A DNA stretch of 64,000 nucleotides from Ptiloglossa arizonensis (lineage: Eukaryota; Arthropoda; Insecta; Hymenoptera; Colletidae): positions 5,876,029 through 5,940,028 of the forward strand of contig NC_135061.1 in the NCBI RefSeq assembly GCF_051014685.1, written 5' to 3'. Within the stretch, counting starts at the first letter, position 1. Each line of letters opens with the position of its first letter. Positions 36,201 through 50,500 of this stretch are shown here, piece by piece. Under the pieces are notes generated by a model. The model ran no database searches. It was not told where the DNA came from and saw only the letters and a list, made by a program, of their open reading frames with translations. A program made the position numbers and the translations under genes.

Positions 36201-38541
36201 CCAGTGCGGAACAACCGCGCGTCATTTTCCGCGGCAAGAACGAAAGAAGAAAATTAGACAACTGTAATTTCGGTGAAAATTTCCGTGCTTTCGTCTTGAT
36301 TTTGTTTCCATCCCCACGAATCGTTTGTTTCCTCCATTCGAACGATAATTTTCCGTCTATCCTCGTGAATTTATCGTCGGTTTGTACCAACAGTTTGCAA
36401 ACTGTTTAATACGGAGGCCCTCTTAAAGAATTAATTATCAATTAAATTGCTTGAAAAGAGTCGAACTTCTTTTCCTTTTTCTTATTTTCTTAAAGTTACT
36501 CTGTAGAATGTTACGTAAAAAAAGATATTTCGAAATTCAAACTTTTTACTTTCGTAAAATTTTAAAATGAAGCTGAAAGTTATATTTATACTCTCTGAAA
36601 GAGACTACATTTTTCATTTAGTAAGTGCTTGGGAAAAAAATTCGCAAAATTTACATATTTTTTGCAAAATGCATCGATACATTCAGTATAATGTAAATTA
36701 CAAATAATTCAATAACGTAGCACTTGTGTATGAGTTTCTCCGGCTAAAATTTAAAAATGAAAGTATTTATTAAACGAAAGGGGTGATATATGGAAGAAAA
36801 ATAAAAAGAACCGTTTAAGTATACATTTTTTCATTCCAAGAATTTTCTTTTGTACTTGGTAAATGTTTAAGTTATTCCCATTTTTTTACATTACAAATTT
36901 TCTTCCCTTCCTGTCTCTTGAATAAGACTTCTTTCGCAAGAATTACCCCCCACTCCTCCCAAATTTGAATAACAATGGTTCGTACGCAGACACACGAAAA
37001 TTCCAAGAAACACGTAACGTCGTCCAAACGTCTCAATTTCCCTCTGCTGGAAATACTTTCCATTTCTTAGGAATAAGAAATTATTCAAAGAACATCTCTT
37101 TTCGAACGAAAGGAGTTACAGAAGCTTTCGCAGAAAGCATCGCAGACGTTTTGCTCGCTGAAACCAAGCAGCCTGCACTGTCTGTGTAATTTTAACTTTG
37201 GAAAGCAATTGTCGAAACGCAAATCGAGTTTCCCTAATCATTACCGAGTACAGACATTAAGGGTAGTTCTACCTCGTGATAGTCATTAGCTCACTTTCTC
37301 TGCAATTTTAGCAATTGTGGTTGTTTCGATGTTTTTGCATCGTTTGCTCTACGGATACTGTTTTATCGTACAAGAAATTAAAGAAAGCTAACTACCGGAA
37401 GAATGATTAAAAGGAGTTAAAGACAGTCGAGCATTCGAAATGTTTTTCCATTGAAAGTAACGAAATCAAACAATTCGTAAATCTATCAATGTTGAAACTG
37501 CTTTCAGAAAATAATGCGAAAGGTAATAAAATAATGTAAAGATTTCGATTGAAAATACAGAAAAATGTTTTCATGTTTTAGTACCCTTAGACACACATAG
37601 ATGGATCCTATATAAATTTCATGTATTGTCTCTACAAAATATTTTTGCTGACCACCTCACGAATAAATATCCTTGCAACTCCCTTTAAAAGTTAAAGTTC
37701 TGTCGAAACATCGAAAGCTCTTCGTTGTAAATTTGTAAATTGCTCAGAAGTGTATCCTATCGATTACTGACTCTAAAATTTAAAGTATCTTCGACAAAAT
37801 TTTACGAATTTAAAATCTCGAAAATCACAACCTTGGAAAAATTCAAGTATACTCGAAAAGAAACGAAACAAAAATATACATCACTGACTCGAGAGTGTCT
37901 CGTGTGCATTTCCCTTCGATTAGAAACTGCATTCTCAACGTACAACGAACGACGTTCTTCGTCCACAGCTGCGTTTTCATCGAGATTAACAGTTCTTCGC
38001 GTTTCGCTCGATTCAATAAAGAATAATCAAAGTTATAAACGGTGTCGTAACAAGGTGAACAATACCGCGAACGTGCTACAACCACGGTATAATCTCCTCA
38101 ACAATTTCCCGCAGGAAGTTTCGCTGTATCTCTTTTACGGTAGTATTGCAAGCCACGGCTACGTGGCCGCGGTACCACCGAATGTGGAACAATTAAAAGT
38201 AAGTTTAATTATTTGGAGTTCGACTTCCTTCCCGCTATCCGATATCTCGCAACACGGTGCACTCCTCTCGCGGAACGGGCGCCCCTTTCCGGGTAATAAA
38301 CGTAAACAACGGAAGGAATGTGTAACGCGATTCGCGACGAGTTCCTTGTCCCTCGATTCGAAAAGTTCCCACGTAGTGTTAAATAAATTATACTCGCGCC
38401 GTGCATTTCTGCGGCATATTCGTTGCACGAGCCTGTACACGTGTGTTTGTACACACGTTACGCAGCGACGAATCCACGTTTCCGAGAAGCCGAGTTAATG
38501 CACACGGTTGTTCCGAAAGCACACCGTACCAACGTGTACTC
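33201..38541. other. Non-coding stretch, purine-skewed between about 33.9 and 34.8 kb
   Basis: No gene supported. The plus strand is purine-rich from about 33900 to 34780, with corresponding pyrimidine-rich minus frames (34434-34862, Phe/Ser/Leu-rich). A T-rich tract lies at 35145-35180. A 252-codon plus-strand frame (37740-38498) begins with TTG and contains no ATG; it is treated under the observations, not as a gene. Confidence 0.5.
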
Positions 38542-38578
38542 TTGTTTGTTTGTTTGTTTGTTTTTTTTTTTTTTTTTT
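38542..38578. repeat. (TTGT)n microsatellite joined to a T-run
   Basis: About four and a half TTGT repeats are followed by an unbroken run of T to 38578. Confidence 0.95.
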
Positions 38579-41500
38579 ACGATGGAATCACATTTACGCG
38601 ATCGCGCGATTTAATTAACAATTTTCTCCCTTTTTTGTGTCGATAATACGGTACTTTATAAACACGTGTCGCAATTATTTAATTAACAAAGGGGGGCTCG
38701 AGCCATCCCTCTCCCATGTTAACACGATTTTGCAGGTCGTAGAATATCGAATACAGATACTCGATAATTTTAGAGGTACAAGTAATTGAAATCCAATATG
38801 CGGTTATACGATGTGTATATTAACCCATCGTCGAGATCCCCGTGACGCGAATGTGAAATCGATTAATTGTTCGTAAAACGATTAATCATACTCGGCTGAA
38901 AAATTCAAACGGAACACGCGTTAAGAGTAAAAAGTAACGCGCTCTTTTGATCGCGAATTATTATTTTATGCGCGTCTTTTTGCGTGCATCGTGCATCGTT
39001 TTTACGGGTTCGTATCGGTGAACATCCAAAGCTTTGGGATTGAAACGTTCAAACGCACAGTTTAAACATTTCTCGTATAATTTTATTTTGTCGTTGCTCT
39101 TGCACGATATTAAATAACATCTGAAAAGCTACAGCTACAGATATTCTTTTGTTTCCGAGAGAATAACGATACAGCGAATGTACAACGCAAGTTACATCGT
39201 ACGTAACTTTAAATATTCATATCTTTAGAATCGTGGAGTATCTCCAGTTTATGTTTTACACATTGCAACAGAGATCTGTCTTCTACCATTCTGCAAAAAT
39301 ACGTTAAGATAAAGGAAGAACGGTTTGGATCCGTTTCTGAATAATTGTTAACGAAACATTCTACGCGGTTAGACCTGCTTTTATTAATTTTTAAACATCT
39401 TTAATACGATATCTTAATTTTGAAATTCATACATATCATTTTTGGATAAATTCTACCTTTATTCTGGTGGTAACTTTTCCCAATTTAACTCAATAATTTA
39501 CGTACTTACGCTGAACAGTCATTTATATTCATTGATCGTTTTATACACGACAAATATAATAGATAATTACTTACTGAGAATTTTTCTTTTTGCACATTAT
39601 TTTATTGCTGTATAACCTCTCCATCTAAAACTATAAACACACCTTTCTTTAGCCCGACAAAGGGTAAACTGATTATTAATAATACTACGATGACTGTATT
39701 CACTATAATTATTATCGATATCGTGAAGATCTGGAGAGAATAATAATAATTCGACATAGATTCCGAAGAAACGACCTAACCCTTAATTTTTGGTACGCCC
39801 TAGATTTTCCCTGTGCCTAGATTTTAATCCCGAAACTTGGATCTATAATTCTCGAAAATTTGTGTTCGCGAATCTGTTATCCCCAACTACATCCGTTCAT
39901 TTGGTAAACTTTTACCATTAAACCCATCAACCGTAAATAACCGGTTAACAACAAGACGCAAAAGTATTCTAACGAACATTTATATGAAATTTTAAACGAT
40001 ATAAAGTACCGAAGTACGAACGTTGCTAAACAGAATTAATTGTTACTTCACGGGGATGGTAATCCTTCGTTACTTAAGAAGAAATATTCACCGGACTTTA
40101 TCTCGGCAGTAGGTAGAATAAAATGATTTTCGTTTCTAAACTCTCGTTTCGTTTTAGCTTCGTTCGGGAGAATATAGTCCGTACTAAAGTGTAGAAGTTA
40201 TAGAAAGCTACTAAAACGCACGATATAAACGCACATTTCAAGTTCCCTCCTGAGTCAGTTTCATTACACCATTTCTATTGACGATCAATTCCACGTATTT
40301 ATGAGATCGCTATCCACGAATCCTTAGTTTACGACGAGTCCTCCAATTTGGATTTGTTCGCTAAATCCTTCGATTTGGCGCACTTACCGCAGTAAAAACA
40401 CGTTTGCGATCTCGTTTATTCTTTCGACGAGAGAACAGCATCGCCTGTTTATACCGTTTCGTGATAAAACATTTCGGCTCGCGTTCTTCTCAATCGTAAA
40501 TACACGAAACAAGTAAACGAAAATACACGAACGTACTCCAAAATATTATTTTCCAAACGCAACCACGTATCGTCGTTATTAATAAAAATTCTTGTTACTT
40601 TTTTCACAAAATATCTCTGGTTCAGGTATGATTTTATAGAACGTGGATAATAGGGCAACACTCTCTCTTCGTCTCGTGCTTTAGGATCGTCTAAAGAATA
40701 TATAAACGAAGCAACTATTCGTGTTACACAAAATGTATTTATTGAAATGCATCGAGCTACACACATACTCTTCCATTAGATTAAAATACACAAAGTTCCT
40801 TATACGTTACAGTATTGTATCTAAATTTTTCTATGTCTGCAACCGATTAATTCGATATCAACCACGAGAAATCTTCTGTTTACCAATTACCAGGTCCCAC
40901 TATAAAAAAATTGAATGGTATCCAATCTCACCCTACGTACCATTACTTTTACAATCAAGAATACCAAACTGTGAAAACAGAAGGAATCAAAGTTTCTTCG
41001 ATCTTCTCGTTGGTTTCTCTCAATTGCATTATCGAAGAAAATGCAGTGGGATGCAACACGAACTATGCAGTTGATCCTAAAGCCAGTTTCCCCTTAGCGA
41101 TCCCAGTTAGGGAGAAAGATGATCGACACCCACGAAACAGGTGCCCCATTTCTCTCCGTATCACGACGTGAACCACGCAAGCGTGGACATGATTTAGGAC
41201 GTCTGACAACAGAGATGATCCACCTGAGTTGGTCACTTGCATAGACAGGTGTACGTCGTCGAGCAACAGATAGTTTTATCGTTAGAATAACAAATACGTG
41301 TCAGTGTGTGTTTTTTTTTCCAACCGTACACGTTACTCGAATGCAAACTTTCACCAACTATAATGCAAATAACTGTTGCAAATACCATTTTGCTGACACG
41401 TTAATTTTCTAGTTGGATCGAACGAACAGTTGAACTAATTGTAAATTTGCTGACGTTATATTTACCTGGAAAATGTATACACACTTCTCATAATTGACCA

Positions 41501-44089
41501 TTTTCAGTCTCTCTGGAGTTTCCAAGATGGATGAATCTCTTCGTGATCTGAAGGAATTCTCGAATATCCTTTTCACCTCTGACCTCTCTGAATAACTGTC
41601 GACCCTTGCCGACTGGTAAACATTTGAGAGCACTCCCCGATTTTGAAACATACCCGTTTTCCCATGTTTATTTTATTCGACCGTTTGATCCTTCGATAAG
41701 TATATTTAACAGCTGTCGGTTTTATTTCTTCATTCTCAGATGGCTGGCGTTATCAAAACAGTATTCCTTCCTGCACAGCTCTGCGAACGAAATATGTTTC
41801 TGTTAAACCATTTGCATCCAGAAGAGGAATAAGTCGAGTTACGCGCATCACCGAATAAAACTTTTCGAGACTCGTTTGCGTTGGTAATTCAAATATGCGT
41901 TGAACTATACCATTAACACTCGACCCGTGTCATTAACAATATCATTTTTGTTTAATTACAGACATACGTATGTATACTTCCATTCATAAATATTAAAATA
42001 TCTCTTATCGTTCGTAAAAGAAAAGGGTGAGAATTATTTTGAGAAGAATATGGTTCTTACTCGTAGACTTTTTCCATGTAACTTCTTTTATGTATTGTTT
42101 TTAAAGATTCCATCTTCTTATACCTGTAAACAAAATTTCACTTCTTTTCCACATCACAGAAGTGATATAACCACTTAATTTTTCAACAGGTCCACACGTA
42201 ATAATTATAATACTAATAATATAAATGTCGAATGAAAGAATACAATTCATCGAGTCCTTTGATAAGTTTATAACAGTTTTACATTCATTTTCGACGAGTG
42301 AACTAATATTTTTGGACGTGTAATTTTGCTACTGCAAATTGTTATATTATTTCTGGAAAAATTACACATGGAATATTTCGCTTCGAGCGAGTGAAAAAAA
42401 AAGTTACTCGTTCAATAATTGCTCGACAAAGTACAGAGATTCGTACACGATTAAACTTGGCCCAAGTTTAAATCTAAAGTCCATAGCGGAAACGATATCT
42501 CTTCTCGATAAACTTAAATCGAATTTACGCGTAAAATTAACAATACACGTTTGTTTAATTGCATTACTCGCACGATGCGCGGAAACGTTATATTTTTCGC
42601 ACCAAATTTCGTTTCGTTCGTAAGAACATCGTTTCCATTCCACGATGATAAGTCAATTTCAAGGATAATAAGAATCGAACGTCGAATCGAAAAATTGTCT
42701 CTCTTCCATCGGAATATTTATAAATTTTAAATTTTATTCCGTTTGTAATACGAACAGCCTTCGTTTAATTTATTTCTTTTCTGGATAGAAAAACCATTGT
42801 TAAAATAAATTCGTATCGATAATCGATGGAAGAATTACAGAGGAAATATTACTCAATACGTATACCTCTCTTCGTATTCCACGCGAGAGAAATTCTAAAA
42901 TTATTGAATATTCTACTAGAAAATTAAACGTTATTTAACGAATTCTAAAATTATCAAGGGAAAATATATCGATAAAAGAACTTTGGATTACCTATCTGGC
43001 CATTTGGTGCCTAAAATAAATGTCCCCATTACCGATCGGTTCATTTCTTTCACAATTTCGGTATCGTATGCCGTATCAATTAATTTCTAAAAGTTGAAAC
43101 ATTACATTTAACAGTGTTCAATATTCTAAGCAGAATTTGCTGAATAAAGGTTATATTTATAAATAATATTGATATCCAAATGTAAACGTTTTCATCGATG
43201 TAAGAATAAAGAGATACTATTGAGATCCGCCATGAAAAAAAACGTGGACTTAAAATAATAAATAGTACTTAAAAATATATATTACTCTGTTACGTATTGT
43301 ATATAAATTAAAGAAAAGAATACACATAATGAACAAATAATGGCAGTCGTTAAAATGTACAAATAGTTCCAAATGGGGTCATCGTAGTAAATATAATTTT
43401 TGCAACAATTTTCATATAAATATTAAAATAAATCCTCAAACTCGAATTACTCGCAAAACTGAAGACTTCGATAATTACATTAATCCATATTTTATTCGAT
43501 CGTCTCATATTCTTGGTAAAAAATTACTATTTTTATATAAGCACCCTCTCACAGGAAACCTCAATGAGGACATTCGAATCTAAGAAAGATATAGATTTTA
43601 ACGATTTTTGTTATTTTTACCGCGCGTGATAACCCAATTTTAAATCGAACTTCGTTTCGTATCCGTCCATTCAAATGTCCCATAAAATTTCACCGAGCTA
43701 CTGAAATTTTATGGAACGTTCGAACAGATAGTTGCGAAACGGAGCTCGAATCAAAATTTGATTATCGTGTGAGATAAAAAAAAAAAAAAAAAAGTAACGA
43801 AGAGTCACCGGTACACCAAACGTCCACTCTGTGGAACAATCGATGGGTCGCTGCCGTTAAAAATTGCGAACACCATGAAACAGTCTCGTGTATCCATGCT
43901 CGACAGAGCCAATTCACTTCCGTAATCATGGTCGCTGTGTCTTATTTTTCGCCACTCGGTGCGGAAATCGCAACGAGTCGCGTTTACGCTATCACGGTTG
44001 CCGCGATATCGATTTTGTGCTCCACAAAGGACGTTCAATTGTAGCGATAAAGCTGAGTACAGGGAGGGGCGAAAGTGCATGACGGGAAA
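38579..44089. other. Non-coding stretch with one long A-run
   Basis: No gene supported over 5.5 kb. An 18-base A-run is at 43776-43793. Overlapping plus-strand frames at 40721-41074 (117 codons) and 40911-41171 (86 codons) are in different phases and resemble no family I know. The rest is AT-rich with short frames only. Confidence 0.5.
43776..43793. repeat. A-run (18 bases)
   Basis: An unbroken run of 18 A follows gtgtgagat. It could be a slippage tract or the tail of a decayed retroposed sequence; no element body is recognisable upstream. Confidence 0.9.
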
Positions 44090-45065
44090 CTTAACAGAAG
44101 AGGAGGAAAAAAAGAACGAACAGAGGAGGCAAAGCTGGAGGTATACAGAGTGGCACGAAGAAGGATACGAACGAGGAAAAGATAAAAAAGAAACCGTGCA
44201 AAGGTTAAGAGTGTGGAGAATGTTAAATGGCTACGAGTGGGTGGATAGAACGATGTAACCGAGAACCAGAGAAATATGAATAAAACGAGAAGAGGCTCGG
44301 AGAAACAAAGAAACGAAAGGGGCTTGATAACGCGACGAGGAAACCGGGAAAGAATGAAGTTGCAGTAGCTTGGGATTGAATGTGCATCTCAACTCGAAGA
44401 AGAAAACAACGAAGGAGGATCCGCGCGAAGGGATGTAGAAGAGCGGAACAAGTACGAAGGGTCGAGTTTTGAAATCGGAGTAGATGAGAATAAAATATGC
44501 ACGAGACTGAGAAACAGGTGGTGAGGATGCCAAAATGTGTAAAAGATGAGAGGAAGTCGAAGAAGCTTGGAAATAAATATGAGCTGCGACCAAGACGAGA
44601 CAACAGCAGAGGAACGAGGTGTGTAATTAACAAAGTGAAACAAAGGTGGTGGGAATGAAAGAGGTGAAACTTAGAGACCGGAACAAACGCAAATAGAATA
44701 GGTAGAAATAAGAAAAAGAGAAAAATAGCGACGATGTTAAAACGTGCAAGAGAAGGAAGGAAGTTGGAGTAGCTTTGAAATAATAACGAAACGTAAAATA
44801 AAATTGGATCGCAACAGGACGAAAGGGATGTGAGATGCAACCAAGAGGAGAAAACAGCGAAGAAAGGCGTGTAATTAATTGAGTGCAACGAGTGCAGTGT
44901 ACGATGAATAAAAAAGTGTGAAATTTAGGGCGGGTGTGCGTGAAGCAACTACCGAACGAGAGAATTCGAGAAAAATACTGAAACGTCTGGGAATAAACAG
45001 AGACACCGAAAATTGAACGATGAAAGAGGAGAGTTTAAAGACAGAAGAGGAAGCAGGGAGGAGTG
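44090..45065. repeat. Purine-skewed tract with degenerate ~250 bp duplication
   Basis: The plus strand is strongly purine-rich for almost 1 kb. Within it, one block around 44535-44630 (aaatgtgtaaaagatgagag ... ctgcgaccaagacgagac ... gtgtgtaattaac) is echoed around 44735-44880 (aaaacgtgcaagagaaggaa ... atgcaaccaagaggagaa ... gcgtgtaattaat), an offset near 250 bp at the tail word. The minus-strand frame 44223-44888 (221 codons) is Phe/Ser/Leu-rich, as expected from a pyrimidine-rich strand. I do not treat it as a membrane protein gene. Confidence 0.55.
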
Positions 45066-45600
45066 AACTTGAAGCCAGTGAGGAATAAGGGATACGAGGT
45101 AGAGGTCTCTACATCCGGTCGATTAGCTGTCACACTAGAGCCTCGTGAACTGTTCGATCGAGTACTTTCTCCGAAGAAGTATCTAATTCTACGCTCGACG
45201 TGTCCCGCAGGAATGGAAAACCAGCTTCTTCCAGGGACGTCGATCTTCCACGTTTACTCACGTTCGCTATCCGTTCCTTCGATCGTGCTTCGCCGAAAAA
45301 CTGGCCCGAAGAGTTCACCGATCGTTTCGGGTACCCCACGAGCATACCCTTTTCTCCTCTCGAGATCGTTTATCGTTCACAGGCAAGTAGATTTTTTCGT
45401 CCCCTCGTCCCTTTAAAGGCCGTGGGAACGGTATTACAAGGGTGAAGATGGATTTAGGGCTTATCGTCCGACTCATCGAGCTTCTTGCGGCTACAGGAGC
45501 ATTGTCGAACCATTGACTCGGGACCATCGTCGAACATTGGAAGGGTTGACGTTTAGCAAGGATTACTCGCACGTGGCTGTGCTCGAGACAAGTAATTTCG
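45066..45600. other. Non-coding stretch
   Basis: No gene supported. Open frames on both strands (117 codons plus, 85 and 71 minus) overlap one another in GC-richer sequence. Confidence 0.5.
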
Positions 45601-45871
45601 TCCGGATGTTAACCGTACTGAGTGTTTCTTAGAATGTGAGCTCAACTTCCAAAGTAAATGTAGTCTAGGAAAATAATAGGAGTTAAACGAGTGAATTATT
45701 GGTAGTATAATATTGAGGTTGAGTATATTATAGGGAAAGTAGTTCCTATAATAGTGGTAAACGTACTTTTTGCAACCATTAAACTTTCTTGTATTTTATT
45801 TCAAAACGAATGTTAACCGTACAGAGTGTTTCTAAGAATATGAGCTGAATTTCCAAATTAAATATAATGTA
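45601..45871. repeat. Two-copy duplication (~67 bp) separated by a spacer
   Basis: Copy 1 (45604-45668) and copy 2 (45808-45871) share gatgttaaccgtac.gagtg, then tttct.agaat.tgagct, then a ttccaaa..aaat tail; the offset is 204 bp. Divergence is about one base in seven, so the duplication is not recent. Confidence 0.8.
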
Positions 45872-47201
45872 CAGTGCAGATTGTTTCATGAAAAAATAGT
45901 TCGTACAAACCTTGCCCCCTGTCCGACTTGGTTTCAAAATTATAGACACTCGTAATATATCGACAATTCTCATTTCAAATCGGGATATTGTAATTTATTC
46001 CATTTGATTAATTATTAAAGAATCGACTCGTTATATTTCATTGGGAGTTAATTTTCTCGATAGAATCGAAACGATATTATCTTCTACGAAGAGAAAGAAT
46101 CGATGTAATATTAAAACGATGATAATTCGGAATTGACGTTAACCAAGACACACGTATCGGTCAAAAATACATTAACTTTTTATAAAAAAGAAACTAGTTC
46201 TCGAAATTTTCTATATTTTGCATCGCAGCCAATTAGAAACTGATCAATTTTAATTCGGAACATCTTTCGTCACATTCTGTATTTCCCATTACAATTTAAA
46301 CTTCGTTCCGATTTCGCTTCCACTTTCGAAGAGCGCAACAAATTCTGAAACATTCCAAGTCCCCTCGGATGTTTAATTACGTTCCTTTCTTATAACTTCT
46401 TAAATCGTCTTTATCCACGACTGAACTTTGATTATTTCCACGCGCTCCGTCTTGCTCGTCGAATAAAGCCGAACAAGTACAATCCGCGCTGGTTTTTTCA
46501 CGAACTACACCGCTCTTTGTCGCGTACGAAACGTATCGGAGCGGATCCGTGGATTTCTTGAACTTTGGCTCCTCTCGTCCTCGTTTCTTCACTTTTTTTT
46601 TTTCTATTTTGCGCGCTCCTCGCTTCTTTTATTGCTCTCTTAACTGCACTTCTCAAGTCCTGTCTCTTCCCGTCGCCGAATTTCTCATCCGAGATTTTAA
46701 TCAGTCGATAAAGTCTGCGACGAAATTATGCGCAACTACCGCGTAAAACATGCACACCCTCTTTACGACATCCAGAGTAATGAAACATGCAAAATTTTTC
46801 TTAAATTACTTTACACATTTATCCTTCCAACGTATCGCCCTGGTATCTCCCCGTTACAGCTGTCTTGCTATGATTTTTATAATTTATGTTCCATGGAAAT
46901 CTCGCAGAATTCGTCAGCTCTATAATTTTATTTATCACTCTCGAAACACTCGACAGTCAACAGTCTCCTCTTTTCGCCGGTTTTTACTTCGTTTTGCTCT
47001 TATTCCGTGTCTTGGTGATCGTTTACTCCCCCTGACAGCAACCGCAACACCCCATAATTTTCGCTGGTAGGCGTTGGTCGCGTTAAGGAATCACGATAAC
47101 GGAGCAACGAAGCGTTAAATTGACGGTTTATTTTATCAAATGAAAATCTCCATTCTCTCTGATTTCGGAGCCACGTTACTCCTCACCGTTCCAAGGATCC
47201 A
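45872..47201. other. Non-coding stretch
   Basis: No gene supported. Frames reach about 106 codons (46750-47070 plus) with a second overlapping frame in another phase. Confidence 0.5.
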
Positions 47202-47571
47202 TTTGTCTTTTTAAACGTCGTGGCGATTTTTTCGCTCGTTTTTACCCCATTGCTGTGGATACAGAATTGTCGACAAGGCAATCTTTCGAGCGATTTATAA
47301 ATTTGTAAATCGATCGTGCTATCTGAACGATAATTTCTAGTGGAAAATTGAACGTATTGGATTGTAACCTAAGTTCGTCTTATTTTTTCATTACTTTCGA
47401 AATTGTCTATTTAAACATAATTGCAATTTTTTCCCCCCTTTTACCCCATCGCAGTAGATACAGAATTGTCGACAAGATAATATTTTAAGTGATTATGAAC
47501 AAATTTATAAATCGATCGTACGATTTGGACGATCATTTCTAATGGAAAATTGTAAATCATCGTATTCGATG
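47202..47571. repeat. Two-copy tandem duplication, ~199 bp offset
   Basis: Copy 1 (about 47202-47360) and copy 2 (about 47400-47571) share tttaccccat, gatacagaattgtcgacaag (at 47258 and 47457), then ataaat..gtaaatcgatcgt / tataaatcgatcgtacgat, and a tggaaaattg block near their ends. Divergence is substantial. Confidence 0.8.
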
Positions 47572-50500
47572 TGAAAACTGATTTGTAAGTATCCAGATGA
47601 AATGATAGCAATTACCAACAACCTATACTTCGAAATTTTGAACTCGGTTACAGTCCAACTCGACGTATTTAATGAAATTTCTACCGGGCGAACTTTGATC
47701 GGAACTTCGAAAGTTAGTTATACGAGGAAATAAGATTAAATGAATTTTCAGAAATATAGATCGCATCGAAGCTCTAAATTGTACATTTTATTTAAAATTA
47801 CCCATCGTTTCGAGTTCCTCGGGATTTAAATTTTCATCGCGGCATCGTAATTTATTTCGCTAACGAAAATTGCCTTTGGAATTTCCATTCGTCGGGTTAT
47901 TTCGATTCAGTTTAATAGAGGGAATTTCTTTTTCTCTCGAATAAACTATGGTTTTTGTTTTTTCTTTCTTTTTTTTTTGTTCCTTTTTCCTTTTTTTTTT
48001 TTTTCTTTTTTCGTTCGCATCTCGCGTCGACCCATTCTATACGCGTGCTTTATTGCAACAAAATGTAGCGCGCCCGGTCACGTGACTAAACGAGTCTTTT
48101 CACGCGCGTTCTACGAGCGAAAGTCTGTCACGTCATTTCACCGCAAACGTCTGTTCGAAATCGTCACAAAGTACGTGAGAACTTTTATGCAAATGCCCGT
48201 TCATCCCCGCCAAATACGTACCAGTTCCGGTTATCTAAACTCGCACTCTTTTTCAGCCATTCGTGGTTTTATACCGCGCCGCGTCCGACATCGTGCTTTA
48301 TAGTGTTCGTTTTTATTTTACCACCGGTAAAACGTAAAACCTAAAAGTTACCAGGACACGATAAAAACATTTCACGGTGCCAGGAATTTATCACAATGTT
48401 TAGAAATATGCTAGTTTCGAGGGATAGAAAAAAATACATCGAGCCGCGGAGATTTCGTATATTTTTCCACGCGAAACGAACGTTTCGGACGACGCGCGAG
48501 CCGTACGTTACGAAAATGGCGTCCATTGTTTAGGAAAATATGTATCCTCCGCGCAATATTTAAAAAAACGTGTGGACGTTGACGATGAAAAAGTTTCGAC
48601 GTCAACCTGACAAAATTGTCGCGACTATCCTCTTGAATGGTAAATTAATTCGACATCGAACGATTTGTTCGGATATAGATGGATAATTAACCAGCTTTCG
48701 CTCGCTTGTTTATTAACCGAGTAAATTATTTTTGATAATAAATATGTTTTACATTTTCCAACGGGTTCCTTAATAATTGCAAAACTTCAAAATCGTATTT
48801 TAGATAAATTTAAAGAAGAAAGTGTTCTGATCGCCAAAAAACATACCGACTGAAGGGAAACGATAATAAAAAATTATTATTCAGACTCTGCTTTCAAATT
48901 CTCCGAAAAATCTCTATTCCACTTAATTTCCCAAGGAAGTTTAACAATAATTGTTCAATATTCGATCCATGTCGCGTACGCAGGATCACCTGCATCGAAA
49001 ATCAACGTGTTTAAAAACGTCGGACTTTGCGAGATCGAATCGTTCTCCTCGTCGCTTCCCACAAATTTGAACAACACTCCGCTAAGAGTCCTTTTTTCAA
49101 AGGAGTTAACTTAAACAAGATCCTCTCGAATCCCACGGACCCGTCGCGAACAACGAAACAGAGACTAGCTTCGAATGTGTCGCGTTCAAAGAATTCCATG
49201 GAAAACGAACTTCAAAGTGCACCGACGTTAAGCTTGAAAACCCTTGAAAAGATTCGCAGGACGTTACGAGACGTTCCCTTCGACATTTGCAATCGGTGGA
49301 CCAAAGAAGAATAGACGAGCACCGCGAGTGGATGAAGAACAATCGCGTAAAGAATGGAGCTGGTCACACGAATTACTAAACTTTTTCGAAATCGTCGATG
49401 TTTTCGAAATTACGATGCCGCGATGAAAATTGAAATCCGGAGGAACTCGAAACGATGAGTAATTTTAAATAAAATGTTTCTACTAGCTCGTCCAACGCAT
49501 CGTTTCTCGCGTTGGCCATTTTCAACGTAATTAACCGACACACTGGCCTCTTAGAATACTAATTACTATTTTCCATGGGCGTCATTGGCCTCGTTCACGC
49601 TCGTCAATCGCGATTACGCTCTCTTCTCGTAGGCCTGGCAACTGTTGGGCATCGACTGTTTAAAATCTAGCTAGGCGGATCTCGATAACACGGTTCTACC
49701 CAGCGGGCGTAATTAGAACGTGCCGTTCGAGTTTATTATACTCCTTTGAGAATCGTAACGAGCGCCCTAAGCTACATAGAAAACTCCTTTTAACGTCGAT
49801 CTATCTTCGTTCACGGACGTTTCGTGGATTTTGCGAGGCGATATCGAACGTTCCTTTCTACCGAGTCGACGTTTCTTCCGACGGTGTTCGCCATTTTCCT
49901 ACGAGTTATACCCTTCAAACCCTTTACGACTGCGTCCCAGCGATCAACGATTCAGCGAATAGCGTTGATAGCGGTTAATGTGCCCGGCTAGCTTACGAAG
50001 AGGTTTTATCAAAAGGTACGGGGAGGGATTAGAACCTAACCTTAAAAATACCGCGGTGTTTCATTGTCCAGAATACTGATTTTCCGTTTGGAATTCCTTT
50101 CGTCTTGTTTACAGTCTCTTAAAAAATATCTGATAGAAGTTTTCTGCCTTCTGTTAAGGTTGTTCGATAGAATTATCGTGCTCGACTACTTTCTGAAGAA
50201 ATTTTTCTCAAGTGCAAACAGAAACTGAGAGATAACCTCAAAAGTATACTCTGGTGCTTAAAGTTACTTAAAATTCTACTCTTGTATTTGTAATTTTTAT
50301 TATTTGTGTTGTTCCGTTGTAATTAAGTACTTTTGCTCAAAATTTCAATTCGATTTACACGATACAGACAGTTTCCATTTTATCAATTTTTTCACACGAG
50401 TTTTCGATTAAAAAACGATCGACTACCCTTGTGCAATCGACCTACTCTAGCCATTTACTTACTTGGCAGAGTAGATTTTAAATTACATAAATATTTCACG

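Noticed and set aside
38820..38860. TTAACCCAT start resembling a piggyBac end
   Set aside because: No second TTAA-flanked end, and the terminus is CCCA instead of CCCT/CCCN with hairpins.
40721..41171. Two plus-strand frames (117 and 86 codons)
   Set aside because: They overlap in different phases, with no recognised domain and no clear splice structure.
44223..44888. 221-codon minus-strand frame that looks like a membrane protein
   Set aside because: Hydrophobicity follows from pyrimidine-rich codons on a purine-skewed opposite strand; there is no start context, family or second exon.
50154..50170. Sequence resembling a mariner left end (aaggttgttcgata)
   Set aside because: No partner end nearby.
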